Assembly (NCBI GenBank): GCA_963784575.1
Contig: CAWARU010000001.1
Coordinates: 2,542,001 to 2,606,000 of the forward strand
DNA length: 64,000 nt
Direction: 5' to 3'
From: CAWARU01 sp963784575
GTDB taxonomy: Bacteria > Pseudomonadota > Gammaproteobacteria > UBA6186 > Azoamicaceae
In this document: in pieces, positions 1-9,571 of the stretch
How positions within the stretch are numbered: the stretch's first letter is position 1
Layout: the number at the start of each line of letters is the position of its first letter
Notes under the pieces: model-generated
What the model was told of the DNA's origin: nothing
Database searches by the model: none
Seen by the model: the letters and a program-made list of their open reading frames with translations, nothing else
Translations under genes and position numbers: made by a program

Positions 1-491
1 TTTTCCTTATTCAAGAACGCAACTTTTTTAAAAAACTCAGATTTTATTTCATTTTCTTGATTAATTTGGTTATGTGCATTGGTCAGTATTGCTAATGATC
101 CTACAGTAGGTGCTAACCATATAAAAATAATGAAAAAACCCAAAATCGATGCAGAAATTTCTTTCTTGCGAAAAAGAGAGATAACCCAGGGAATAAAGTA
201 AGTAAAGACATAAGCAAAAATATAGAAAAACAGGAAATCACCTAATATTCCTCCGATATGGTTACCCAAAGCGTATGAATCATTAATGTTGAAGGATTCG
301 ATTATTACCCTTCCATCTTTGAAAACATACATCATAGCGGGAAATAAAAGTAAATGATTTAGTATAGATCGCCAAGCTTTTTTTAGAATTTTATTATCAG
401 CTTTTGATCTATATTGTTTGATTAATTTGAAGATGGAAAATAGAAAGCTAATCGAAAGCAGGAAAAGGAATAGAAAGATAAATGTTTTCAT
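1..491 (-). CDS. Partial integral membrane protein, C-terminus beyond the left edge
   Basis: Reading the minus strand from an ATG at 491 gives 163 open codons up to the window edge. The ATG is preceded by GAGG about 8 bases upstream, which supports this start. The protein opens with a hydrophobic helix (MKTFIFLFLFLLSISFLF), then a basic stretch. At least two more hydrophobic segments follow (around FLFFYIFAYVFTYFI and ILGFFIIFIWLAPTVG), so it is probably a multi-span inner-membrane protein. I do not recognise the family. The gene points away from the toxin locus and is not part of its operon. Confidence 0.6.
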   Translation of the reverse strand, partial: MKTFIFLFLFLLSISFLFSIFKLIKQYRSKADNKILKKAWRSILNHLLLFPAMMYVFKDGRVIIESFNINDSYALGNHIGGILGDFLFFYIFAYVFTYFIPWVISLFRKKEISASILGFFIIFIWLAPTVGSLAILTNAHNQINQENEIKSEFFKKVAFLNKE

Positions 492-917
492 TTAATAATC
501 CTCAAGTTTAATTTCATATCTGAATTACCTGGCTTTGGCTTAGGAAATGTAAGAACAGATTAGGGTAATTGCCAGTATCACTCAAAATTATTTGGATAGC
601 AATACTTTTAGCATAATCAATTATCTTTCATGGCAGTAAGATCTTTTTGCATTACGAATTGTATTACAAATGTAATATGGTGATATTCACGTTTGTTCCG
701 TGTAAGAAATTTCTTACAAAAAAATAAGCCAAATCCTTCTTCCTATTTTTTCCAGTTATGATATTGTACCTCTGAAAGTTGTTGTTGATAAACAAAAGAA
801 GTCAGATACCAAGCGGGTACAAGACCAAATGTATAGAATATTGTTCAGCACAAAGTTAGAGCTTTTTGCCTTGAAGATTTCTTGATGTATAGTGTTTTTT
901 AAAAAGGGAGTTTTAAA
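492..917. promoter_or_regulatory. Intergenic region with two TTACA/TGTAA palindromes upstream of the toxin operon
   Basis: No gene is seen in these 426 bases between divergent genes. Two palindromes stand out: ATTACA-AA-TGTAAT (about 662-677) and the perfect 18-bp TGTAAGAAATTTCTTACA (701-718). They share the TGTAA/TTACA half-site and lie about 38 bases apart, like paired operator sites. A TATAGT hexamer at 888-893 could be a -10 box for the downstream gene, but its -35 is weak. GGGAG at 905-909 is the ribosome binding site of the next gene. The operator role is inference. Confidence 0.4.
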
Positions 918-2819
918 ATGAAGTTAAAAAAGCTAATGAGAAAAATTGGGAACGAAGTATCAAGATTTGGCCATAAAGTCGAAAGAGAAATCCGCAGAGT
1001 AGCTCACTCACGACGACGAGCCATCGAATTGGTCATGTTTTCCAGCATTGAAGGTCAAACCCTCTATCGATTACTGCAACAGCAAGAAGAAATTCAAAGG
1101 CATATACGGGAGGTTGAGCAGGAACGTCAAAAGAGATTGGCCTATATCAAGCAAAGAGCTGAACAAGTAGTTGCTGTCACCCGCAAGAATTTCAATGAAA
1201 CCATCAATCGAGATGCCGTTCTCTTAAAAGAAAGACAAGGGGCACTGCAAAAGAATAAATTAGATTTTCAACAGAGAGATGCAAAATTAAAGCAAATGGA
1301 AGATGCTTTGCTGGCATTGGAATCGGGAGATATTTCGAAACTTGAAGCCGTGAGTCAAGATATTGAAATAAGAACCTTATTCCCAAATTTGGATTATAGA
1401 ATTTTAGAGATAGCAGCCAAGGCCGGCAAAACCGAGCTTGTTAAGCTTTTGATGCTAAAGAAAAATCAGGAAAAACTTGATGCCTTAATGAAAAAAGCTG
1501 AAGAAAACCTTCAACATCCTGCAGCGAATATGGCAGAAATAGGTCCGGACCTTAAATCTAAGAAACAAGAGCCTGGGGTCAGGAAATTGGACAAGGAGAT
1601 AGGCAGCAGTATCGATGAGAAAGAGCTTAAAGCACGAAAAGAATCTAGAGAACGTGCTGAAACTGAAACCAAGAGAATTAAAAGATCTAAAGAATATAAG
1701 GAGTTTGCTGAAAAATATCCTGAAATTTTATCAAATTTGGATTTGACTCAGGATGAGACCTTGGCAGATCGCATCACAGCTAAAATTGCTTTTGACAGCA
1801 TTTTCAAAAATGTCTTTTATCAATATACAGCCAGTAGCCATAATCCATCCAAATGGAATCAATGTCAGGAATTTATTAACTCGGAAAGCCAAAGGCTCAC
1901 AAAATTATTTAATGGGAACCCTGATATTGACACTATATTACACGATAGCTTAAGCCGCATGGTCGATAAAATTTTACAGCAATTACGGGGCGACTATGAC
2001 TATCATACTGCTAAAGAAATACAAGTCGGGATATTATTAGCGAGTTTGAGTGTTATTAAGGCTCTGAAGGGCAAAGTTCCCGACGGTGAATTGGAATTAT
2101 TCACAAGAGCGGTACTTATCGCTGGGATTTCTAGAAGAAGGACAAATTACGGTAGTTACTATAATCCTCATGAAATTTCAATATCAATTTACAATAGAAT
2201 TAAGTTCAGCAATAATGTTTTTGAAAAAAGTGGCATCGGTTCGGAACTTAGCGGAATTATAAAATTCTGTACTGAGAAGACAGCACTAGAAGCTTGCGAT
2301 CTCCCCAAACTATTTAAACCATTTCATGACAAATATTTTTTTCGTTTTATCCCAACTTTTAAATCGAAATGGAGATATCTTGCGAAGAGCTATCTAGAAA
2401 TCATGGAAAAGAATACCTATCCTTTAGGGGATGAGCAAATTTTGATTAAGGCAAAAGATATTGCCGACAGAGAAGATTTTGAAGCAAGAAAGTTACGAGA
2501 TGAAAAGATTGCCAAACAAAAAAGCATTATTGGTACAATGGTTTTTGAATCCTATTTAAATGGAGAATGGCATAAATTTTATTATCAAAAGCCGCATTCT
2601 GTCCCATATAATAAATTAGAGGAGTTTTATAATAAGATTGTTGAAAATAAAAATCCACATTATTTAGAATATGATAGATACAGCAAAATAGTAGATCGGG
2701 CATTGGCTCAAGTTATCCCTCTTGCCTACCTTAACCCTAACAATATTGCTTATAAATTTGACTTATTACCAGTGGCCTTAGCCTTAGCGAAGTTCAATCT
2801 ACTGCAAATTATTGATTGA
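918..2819 (+). CDS. Coiled-coil protein with ankyrin-like motif, first gene of the toxin operon
   Basis: 633 aa with a clear GGGAG ribosome binding site 8 bases before the ATG. The N-terminus is strongly basic and helical. Residues ~45-135 look like a coiled coil rich in Q, E, K and R. A single ankyrin-like unit is visible near 155-180 (LEIAAKAGKTELVKLLML). Another charged region follows, then a globular C-terminal half. Around residue 500 it contains TYPLGDEQILIKAK, which closely resembles NYPVGDERILLEAR at about residue 391 of the next protein, so the two share a module. The gene ends 34 bases before the giant toxin and is probably co-transcribed. No signal peptide or membrane segment is evident. 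Function unknown; a partner or assembly factor for the toxin is an inference. Confidence 0.6.
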   Translation: MKLKKLMRKIGNEVSRFGHKVEREIRRVAHSRRRAIELVMFSSIEGQTLYRLLQQQEEIQRHIREVEQERQKRLAYIKQRAEQVVAVTRKNFNETINRDAVLLKERQGALQKNKLDFQQRDAKLKQMEDALLALESGDISKLEAVSQDIEIRTLFPNLDYRILEIAAKAGKTELVKLLMLKKNQEKLDALMKKAEENLQHPAANMAEIGPDLKSKKQEPGVRKLDKEIGSSIDEKELKARKESRERAETETKRIKRSKEYKEFAEKYPEILSNLDLTQDETLADRITAKIAFDSIFKNVFYQYTASSHNPSKWNQCQEFINSESQRLTKLFNGNPDIDTILHDSLSRMVDKILQQLRGDYDYHTAKEIQVGILLASLSVIKALKGKVPDGELELFTRAVLIAGISRRRTNYGSYYNPHEISISIYNRIKFSNNVFEKSGIGSELSGIIKFCTEKTALEACDLPKLFKPFHDKYFFRFIPTFKSKWRYLAKSYLEIMEKNTYPLGDEQILIKAKDIADREDFEARKLRDEKIAKQKSIIGTMVFESYLNGEWHKFYYQKPHSVPYNKLEEFYNKIVENKNPHYLEYDRYSKIVDRALAQVIPLAYLNPNNIAYKFDLLPVALALAKFNLLQIID

Positions 2820-2853
2820 AACTTAAGTGAAGATAAAATTGAGTGTCTGGTGA

Positions 2854-5800
2854 ATGCAGCGATATTTTCAGGTTTTGCTCGAAAATTGTTCAGTGATTCT
2901 CTATGATAAACCACCTAAGGAATTTAGTACCCAATATTGGAATTCAAATCAAAATTTCCCTATTCATTGGAGTCAATTACAACATTTTGAAAATGGTTAT
3001 GGTGAGGGATTTTGTTCTCCAAAGGATTATATCTCTTATGTTCAGAATTTTTGTACGAAATTAAGGCCTCATTTTTTAAGGGGTGAGAAAGAGAGTGATA
3101 AGGTTTTGGAATTATGCCTTGAGAAATTCCTAGACAGACCTAAAATGCTAGGCTCTACTTTTTCAAGCACTCATTTGAAGCAAGCTGATTTATTGGGTGT
3201 TTATCTAGAAGCTTTTGCTGCAAATGAATTACCTCCTGTCTATGAACCTACGATTTCAAGACAAGTGTTAAAAGCTTATAAAGAGATTGAAGCGATCCGA
3301 AACACCGAACCTGAGTTCATAACGAATCGACGGCATCTTGAATCTACTATTTATGAATTATGTAAAACTGGATATTCATTTTGGACGATGCGATCCGATC
3401 ATAAATTAGAAGAATTCTGTGAAAAAAATTATCGTACTTATTATATTGAAAGAAATGCTGAATTAGAAAAATATGAGCCTGCTATCCAAGTTGCTCATAA
3501 TATATTTAAACAATTTTGCTCTCATTTTCAGGATACTGTAAATGAACAACATAGATTATTATTTTCTCTGATGCGAGTTGGAATATCTCGAGCTTTGGGT
3601 TTTCAAAGTGCAGAGCAAGAGGATAGCACTCTGACGAAAACGATATTCGTCATTGCGATTGCGAGATATTTTTATGACAGGAAATTACCTGACTTCTGTT
3701 ATTCTGATTTGTATGATTTTCGTACTTTTGATGAATGGCTAATTGAAGAGCTTTCCGACATTCATGGATTTTTATCGCATGAACCCTTCTTCTCACATGT
3801 TACTGAAAATCGCCAAATTGAGCGTGCGGTCGATGAAATCCTAAAAGCCAGTCGATTATCTGCTGCTGCAAGAACAAGCTTATTTTCTAAGTTATTGGAT
3901 CAGATATGTGATTTTTCAAGTAAACAGGGCGACTACTCCAAATCATCCGAAACATTTATCTTTTATAGTTCTCTCACCAATTTTTCGGGCCTGGTTGCTG
4001 AATATCGTAGACTTACAGATATTGGCAATTATCCTGTTGGGGATGAAAGAATCTTATTGGAGGCAAGACGCCGTACTGAAATAGAAAAAGGCCATGCAGA
4101 GGAATTGGCCCTTACTCCTTTTTCGAGTTCAATCACGCGAATTATATATCCCTGGGAAACACACACTTTCAAACTGAATTGTGTGGGTCGAGTGGGTCGA
4201 ATTGTTAGCTTAGAAATGGAAACTTTAAATTCAAAAGAATTACATCCCATGTTTTGGAGTTTAAAAAATCATGCATTTGATAAAATTTCAGCACTTGGAT
4301 TTTCGATGGTCCGAGAGATATTCCTGTCTGATAAAACTATAGCTGATGGCAGCTGTCAATTGATTCCTTCCCTATCTGGCAAGTTAATGCCCTCGAGTCA
4401 TGAATCAGAACAGCGTTTAAGTTTTAAGCCTGGTCACCTGTACAAGATGGAAGCTTGGCATCAAATGGGTGGAGGTTACATAGAGCACTATTTTTTCGTT
4501 CCTGATATCTCATTTCTCTTTACGATAATACGCAAATCTTATCATCAAGGGATGAGTTACAGAATGCGCTTTAGAAACTTCTTAACAGGCAGCCTCACTT
4601 TTCAACAAGGAAGCTTTATTCAAACGCAAGCCTTTATAAATAAATCCTGGACAGATTTTACGCCACAAAATGTAGGAGCCGGAACACTGAAAATTAGTAT
4701 TGAAAATCACCCAGAACATACTATTAAGAAGGACATTTTGATAAAACCCGAGACCAGAGCTCAGGCACTTAAAAAGGCCATGTCAGAGCTTGACGAGTCA
4801 TATATGAAAAATTCTTGTTTGCGTTCAGAAATTGAGAACAAAGATACCATTTTTTATGTGTTAAATGAAAAATTCGCAAAAATTGATTACAAAGGGAAGT
4901 TGAAATTGTGGAAGGAGCCTGAAAAATATTGCAAATCAAACCCGGATGTGGAAGGCACTGTTTCCTCTAGCACCACTAAAACTTCAGAAAGTTCTGGAGC
5001 TTCTGGAACTTCTGAAACATCAGGTGCTTCAAGTAAAACTCTTGATCCAAGATATCAGAGATATCTCAATGGTTACTCGAAGACAAAAAAGTTCTTATGT
5101 GATGGCTATTCCAAAGATAGATTGGCCAAAGCAATCTTAAGTTCTCTTTGCTTACTATCGAATGATTTAACATTCGCGCCTCTTTTTACTCTAGGTTGCT
5201 GTCTCTATGAGAGTAATTCTGCTCAAACAATCGATCGCTATCTAGACCTTCTTGCCAAACATATTGCGCTCTATGAGCTCATGCAGGGGGCAGAGCAAGA
5301 GCATCCGATGACAGCTTTAGAGATGGCTGCTTTTATAGAAACGCACAGTACCGAATTTCCTGATTACTGGGCTTTTATTTTCAAAGAAACCCATTCTGTT
5401 ACAGATCTGACTTTCAAAGCATTCCATTTATTTATTATTCAGTCATTTTTAACAGTATTTAAGGGTGAAGCAATTACCATAAATACAGACACCCTATTTC
5501 AATTTGCAGAATTTCTTTTTGGGCTCAAAGATGAACAAAATTATAAGAGATTGCTTGCTGCAATAGAAGAGTCCTTTAAAGATGTTCCAGGATACTGGGA
5601 ATGGCAAGCAGCCATCCATGAGAAATGGGGAGGTGATTTCGACTCCTGGGAGGATTTCTTAACTGAGCTTCAAGAAGCTCGAGTATCAGAACAAGAACAT
5701 TTTGGAGTTAATCAGATAAACATTGCATCACTCTATGGAAGAGCACGCAGTGAAAATTTTGATGCAGCCACTCAAGTTATTTACCATTGTTTACTGGAAG

Positions 5801-8271
5801 CCTATGAACGTCAAGCAGAACTAGAAGCCACCCAAATTTTCTTCTCTGAAAAAAGAGATGAAGCAGAGCAGCAATTGCAGGCTATTCGAAAAGTGATTGC
5901 AGATTATCTAGAACAACTTCGTAATCATCAAGAAGCCATTGAAAATGCGAAGCGCCATGCACGAAAACAAAAAAGGCGTGCAATCATTAGAATGGCCGTT
6001 GGTTTGGCAATAGGTGCATTCTTAGCACCAGTATTAGCTCAAGCAGTAGCTGCAGGGCTCGCTCAAATGAGTACCAGCCTGGTGGCATTACAAGCGAGCA
6101 TAGGCAAATTTTTAACGCCTATCATTTCTTCTGCTATTAGTACTGGAATTCAGCGCGGAAATATACCCAAAGCAGTGTTGTTCTCGTTTGCTAATGGATT
6201 ACTTTGCAAAGCATTCAATGCCGTACCCCCCATTGAATCTGACTTAATACGAGAATCCGTTGCCATGGGGGCAGCATCAGCTGTGACTGCGCTTGCCAGA
6301 GGAGTAAAGTTTTCTGCTGCATTGGGGGAAGGAATTGGAGCAGGAGTTGCAAACTATTGTTTTGCGCCGCCTGAATCTTCACAATCTTCACATTCTAGCC
6401 AAATTGGACGTGTGCTGAGTTCAACCGAAATCTCTCTGAACATTTCTAAAGAGCTTGGAAGAATGATGATTCGGCCAGTATTCCAGTCGGCTATCAGTGA
6501 TGCAGTTCAAAGACAAAGAATCAATATAGATTTGCTAGGCGCAGCATGTGGAGTTGTTCAGGGGGCTGCTGGTATGTTGGGTAATACAGTACATCAGAGG
6601 ATGCAAGATAAAGAAAACCATACTTCAAGAGATTTTGAAGATAAAAATTCAAAATCAATTGCTTCAACACAGCCAAAAGGGAGAACATCTGCAGCTGAAA
6701 AGGAAAAGGCTCAAGAAAAGGCACAATTAGAGAAGTTTTCAAAAAAACATCAAAGAGAAAAATCTTTCCAGGGAAACAGTAAAAACCTTGACCATGAAGA
6801 AGCAAGTATAGTAAAACTCACTCATGATAAAAAAAGAACATCTGCTTCAAATGGTAAAAATAAACTTCCAAGTTCTGAGTTTTTTGAGAATCCGCAGGAT
6901 CGTACTTTTCTTCCTGGCCTTACTGATACAGCAGATGCACCCTCTGAAATAAATGCACGTGATTTCTCCCCAATTGCGCACATTGAAGCAGCAGGTACCG
7001 GCACCCAATCAAAACATTCTGAGCCCAAAAAAGCAAATAAAGTAGCTTTTGCCGCAGGATCAGTTCTTGGGTTAGGAGCAAGAGCTGCTGTAAATACTGT
7101 AGACACTGTGATTGGTACATTTAATCTATTACATTCGTCTGCTGAATTGATTGATAATCCCAAATATTTAGCAGAAGTTGAACGAGAAAGAGCTAAACAA
7201 ATTCAGGCTATTAAAAAGGATCCTGCTGGAGTAGGGAAAGCAATAGTAAATGGCATAAAGCAAAAAGTTACTGATTATAGAGCCAAAGTTGAAAATAGTT
7301 ATGCTGCCGGAGAAGGCTTGCTATCAGGATTAATATTTGGCGACGGTATTGGTGAGGTGGCCTCTTATTGTGTGGCTGGTGCAGGATTAGTAAGAGCTGG
7401 TGTAAAAGTTGCACAACAGACAGCTATGGGGGCACGTAATGTAATTGCTGCTGCAAGTTCTGCTGATAGCTTCATGAATGCAGGAAGAGCAGCCGGAAGA
7501 GCTGTCACCTCCAGGCAAGGGCTAATGCTCTCTGGCACTCTAGCAACAGGTGGAAGCTTAATGTTTGCGAGCCCAAATGCCCAAGCTAGCAGCGATTCAT
7601 CCCAAACTCATGGCCTATCACCTGCGGCAGTCGCGGTAGGGGCAGGTGCATTTGGGCTTACAGCTTATGGTATGGCGAGAGGTAAGATTCCACCTTTTGA
7701 ACGACTAACTGGTAATGAAATAAAGAAATTATTCGCCGAATTAAAGAAACCACCCAATACGTCCCAAGCACCTATGGGATTAGCAAGCGCTGGTGCTCCT
7801 CATGTCCCAGAGACAGCTTTTGCAAGAGGAAAACGACCTGCCGACATGCCTAAGGTAGAATCGCAGCCACTAATGTTGTATAGAAAGGAAACGAAGGAAC
7901 ATTCTTTACAAATTAATAATAGAAGTGGTAATATACATCAGTCACAGATGTCGAAAACTACTCTTATAGATACTCCAAAACAAGTAGTTGCTGAAAAACA
8001 TCGTTATTTTAGTCCTCCCCGAGATAAATTTTTAATAGGTTTTCCAGAAGCAAAGCACATAAAAGGAAAAAATCCAAGACAAGGTGGGGGGAAGCCTCGA
8101 GACAGGTGGAGGTTACTGGATGGTAGAATATTGGAATGGGATTATATGCATGGCAGAGTAGAAATGTGGAATAAACAAATGACTAGGCATTTGGGAGAAT
8201 TTGATTCGGAAACAGGCAAAATGTTGAAGTCAGCTGATCGCAGTAAAAATATTGATAGAAAATTTAGGTAG
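2854..8271 (+). CDS. Giant polymorphic toxin with C-terminal colicin E3-type 16S rRNase domain
   Basis: 1805 aa. Residues 1-~690 are an unrecognised domain sharing a motif with the upstream 633-aa protein. A Ser/Thr/Gly linker follows at ~702-729, a helical region and coiled coil to ~1045, and hydrophobic Ala/Gly-rich stretches at ~1048-1110 and ~1395-1535 that recall pretoxin regions of CdiA-like proteins (tentative). The last ~85 residues match the colicin E3/cloacin cytotoxic domain (GGGK, EWDYMHG, HLGEFD). E3 catalytic Asp, His and Glu correspond to D1763, H1766 and E1770. The E3 catalytic Arg545 position is Lys (K1798). The family cleaves 16S rRNA in the decoding centre. No signal peptide or TPS domain is seen, so the export route is unknown. 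The cognate immunity gene starts 11 bases downstream. Confidence 0.8.
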   Translation: MQRYFQVLLENCSVILYDKPPKEFSTQYWNSNQNFPIHWSQLQHFENGYGEGFCSPKDYISYVQNFCTKLRPHFLRGEKESDKVLELCLEKFLDRPKMLGSTFSSTHLKQADLLGVYLEAFAANELPPVYEPTISRQVLKAYKEIEAIRNTEPEFITNRRHLESTIYELCKTGYSFWTMRSDHKLEEFCEKNYRTYYIERNAELEKYEPAIQVAHNIFKQFCSHFQDTVNEQHRLLFSLMRVGISRALGFQSAEQEDSTLTKTIFVIAIARYFYDRKLPDFCYSDLYDFRTFDEWLIEELSDIHGFLSHEPFFSHVTENRQIERAVDEILKASRLSAAARTSLFSKLLDQICDFSSKQGDYSKSSETFIFYSSLTNFSGLVAEYRRLTDIGNYPVGDERILLEARRRTEIEKGHAEELALTPFSSSITRIIYPWETHTFKLNCVGRVGRIVSLEMETLNSKELHPMFWSLKNHAFDKISALGFSMVREIFLSDKTIADGSCQLIPSLSGKLMPSSHESEQRLSFKPGHLYKMEAWHQMGGGYIEHYFFVPDISFLFTIIRKSYHQGMSYRMRFRNFLTGSLTFQQGSFIQTQAFINKSWTDFTPQNVGAGTLKISIENHPEHTIKKDILIKPETRAQALKKAMSELDESYMKNSCLRSEIENKDTIFYVLNEKFAKIDYKGKLKLWKEPEKYCKSNPDVEGTVSSSTTKTSESSGASGTSETSGASSKTLDPRYQRYLNGYSKTKKFLCDGYSKDRLAKAILSSLCLLSNDLTFAPLFTLGCCLYESNSAQTIDRYLDLLAKHIALYELMQGAEQEHPMTALEMAAFIETHSTEFPDYWAFIFKETHSVTDLTFKAFHLFIIQSFLTVFKGEAITINTDTLFQFAEFLFGLKDEQNYKRLLAAIEESFKDVPGYWEWQAAIHEKWGGDFDSWEDFLTELQEARVSEQEHFGVNQINIASLYGRARSENFDAATQVIYHCLLEAYERQAELEATQIFFSEKRDEAEQQLQAIRKVIADYLEQLRNHQEAIENAKRHARKQKRRAIIRMAVGLAIGAFLAPVLAQAVAAGLAQMSTSLVALQASIGKFLTPIISSAISTGIQRGNIPKAVLFSFANGLLCKAFNAVPPIESDLIRESVAMGAASAVTALARGVKFSAALGEGIGAGVANYCFAPPESSQSSHSSQIGRVLSSTEISLNISKELGRMMIRPVFQSAISDAVQRQRINIDLLGAACGVVQGAAGMLGNTVHQRMQDKENHTSRDFEDKNSKSIASTQPKGRTSAAEKEKAQEKAQLEKFSKKHQREKSFQGNSKNLDHEEASIVKLTHDKKRTSASNGKNKLPSSEFFENPQDRTFLPGLTDTADAPSEINARDFSPIAHIEAAGTGTQSKHSEPKKANKVAFAAGSVLGLGARAAVNTVDTVIGTFNLLHSSAELIDNPKYLAEVERERAKQIQAIKKDPAGVGKAIVNGIKQKVTDYRAKVENSYAAGEGLLSGLIFGDGIGEVASYCVAGAGLVRAGVKVAQQTAMGARNVIAAASSADSFMNAGRAAGRAVTSRQGLMLSGTLATGGSLMFASPNAQASSDSSQTHGLSPAAVAVGAGAFGLTAYGMARGKIPPFERLTGNEIKKLFAELKKPPNTSQAPMGLASAGAPHVPETAFARGKRPADMPKVESQPLMLYRKETKEHSLQINNRSGNIHQSQMSKTTLIDTPKQVVAEKHRYFSPPRDKFLIGFPEAKHIKGKNPRQGGGKPRDRWRLLDGRILEWDYMHGRVEMWNKQMTRHLGEFDSETGKMLKSADRSKNIDRKFR

Positions 8272-8282
8272 AGAGTTATGCA

Positions 8283-8573
8283 ATGCCAAATAAATATCCA
8301 TTATTACGTTTTGTAGTAGAGTTTGATAAGATAACCGAAGATTTTTTAAGAGAATGCGAAGTAAAAAATCTGGAAATGGATTTTTTGCGCGAATTATTTG
8401 ACATTGATCCTAACGATATAGATGAAGTGAATAGGGATGTTGCATATTGCTATGAAATTCATGAAAAACAGGCAGAAGCATTGCAACCATATGTTTCCTT
8501 TAAAATTGATTTAAACAAATTTGACTACATGTTTGAATCGAGGGGCGACTATTCTTTTAAGAATTCAAAATAA
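8283..8573 (+). CDS. Colicin E3/cloacin-type immunity protein
   Basis: 96 aa, acidic, following the toxin stop by 11 bases as expected for an immunity gene. It matches the family pattern of Im3: an N-terminal FDKxTEDF strand, a central helix region, then LQPYVSFKIDLNKFDY and a C-terminal RGDY, equivalent to LQPYF...DISDNEY...RDGD in Im3. The family binds the E3 catalytic domain and blocks it. AGAG lies just upstream of the ATG. It is about two-thirds identical to the second immunity protein at 10243-10533, and similarity also continues ~50 bases past both stop codons. Confidence 0.85.
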   Translation: MPNKYPLLRFVVEFDKITEDFLRECEVKNLEMDFLRELFDIDPNDIDEVNRDVAYCYEIHEKQAEALQPYVSFKIDLNKFDYMFESRGDYSFKNSK

Positions 8574-8629
8574 AAAGGAACGAGATCAGAACTATGCGAT
8601 ACGCACATAAATTTAAGAAACCATTGGAG

Positions 8630-8838
8630 CCAGATCTTAAATTTTAAAATGTCTTCCTCAATTTTAGCAACCTCTTTTTTAAGAAGAAAATCAGCTTCAA
8701 CGTCACATCTCATATTGTTATAAATTTGAGAAACTCTTGCATATGAAATATTTCCAAACTTACTTGCAGTTTCTTTTTGATTTTGTCCTGATTTTATGCA
8801 AGCTTGAATAAAATGTGCGAATGAGTAAATGATAAAAA
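8630..8838 (-). pseudogene. C-terminal fragment of a REP-associated (RAYT, Y1) transposase
   Basis: On the minus strand this stretch reads as an open C-terminal fragment (FAHFIQACIKSGQNQKETAS, then FGNISYARVSQIYNN, ending near ILKFKI). It aligns with the 3' parts of the RAYT remnants at 12388-12769 and 15109-15490. This copy keeps the reading frame that the other two have lost. It lacks the N-terminus with the HUH motif. It ends directly beside palindrome A. The natural stop present in the other copies has become TGG here. Confidence 0.6.
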
Positions 8839-8841
8839 TGG

Positions 8842-8907
8842 GTAAGGTGTCAGGCCGCTACAATACGCATTAAATTTAATGCGTATTGTAGCGGCCTGGC
8901 ACCTTAC
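8842..8907. repeat. 66-bp palindrome, copy A
   Basis: A near-perfect inverted repeat centred on TAAATTTA at 8871-8878. The arms run from GTAAGGTGTCAGGCC to GGCCTGGCACCTTAC, with one mismatch. Relative to the common form, both arms carry a paired change (CGCTAC / GTAGCG). The right arm runs into a displaced toxin-tip fragment and supplies it with an in-frame ATG. Confidence 0.95.
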
Positions 8908-9070
8908 TCTTATTGATCCATTATTAAAGGAATTTGTTGTGCTGGATAAAACTGATTGGGATTTGACATTTCATGGCCACGTTCGCTCTTGGGATGAGTT
9001 ACGGCCCTCCCATAAAGCAGAGTTGATTAAAAATTTTGGCTTTTCTTCAAAAGGTAAATTGAAGAGGTAG
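8879..9070 (+). pseudogene. Displaced toxin-tip fragment fused to palindrome A
   Basis: A 63-codon frame whose first ~11 codons (MRIVAAWHLTL) come from the right arm of palindrome A. The remaining ~52 residues (starting IDPLLKEFVVLDKTDWDLTF, ending near KGKLKR) look like the extreme C-terminus of a larger protein. The stop falls 11 bases before a HEAT-repeat gene, the same tip-then-immunity layout as the E3-type cassettes. I infer the remains of a different toxin tip. The catalytic type cannot be recognised. No ribosome binding site is visible, so expression is doubtful. Confidence 0.5.
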
Positions 9071-9080
9071 GTGTGATTAT

Positions 9081-9473
9081 ATGAACAAAAACTTTAATGA
9101 CAACAACACTAGTAATATTTGTGAGACTGAACACTTTATTTATCATCAACCAGAGGCGCTATCTAAGGAACAGTTAGTTAAAATATTTTCCTCGAAAGAT
9201 ATTAAATCCATTTGCTTCGGATTAATCTCTATGGCATTCTATGAAAATGATTTAAATTTTTGTTTTAAGATCATCGAAGATTTTTCAAAAAATGAAAATG
9301 AATATATAAGAGGTAATGCTGTATTATGTATTGGTCATCTAGCACGTATACACAAAACTTTGCATGAAAATCTTATTCAGATTGTAAAAAAATCATTGAA
9401 TGATCCCAGCAAGTATGTGCGTGGACATGCAGAGAGTGCCCTTGATGATATCGATATCTATATATCCAAATGA
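9081..9473 (+). CDS. HEAT-repeat protein, probable immunity protein of a lost toxin tip
   Basis: 130 aa with an AGGTAGGTG ribosome binding region just upstream of the ATG. Two HEAT-like helical pairs are visible: an EYIRGNAVLCIGHLARIH segment and a KYVRGHAESALDDI segment, each with the typical RGxA pattern. HEAT-type immunity proteins are known in polymorphic toxin systems. Its position directly behind a truncated tip supports an immunity role for a tip other than E3. The exact family and target are unknown. Confidence 0.55.
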   Translation: MNKNFNDNNTSNICETEHFIYHQPEALSKEQLVKIFSSKDIKSICFGLISMAFYENDLNFCFKIIEDFSKNENEYIRGNAVLCIGHLARIHKTLHENLIQIVKKSLNDPSKYVRGHAESALDDIDIYISK

Positions 9474-9571
9474 CGGTAATAAAATTTGTGGGATCAGGGC
9501 TAAGCAATAATCTTGGGGTCAAGTTTCAAAAGTAAAAAATTTCTTTCAAAGGGTTGTTGGGGTCGGGTCTA

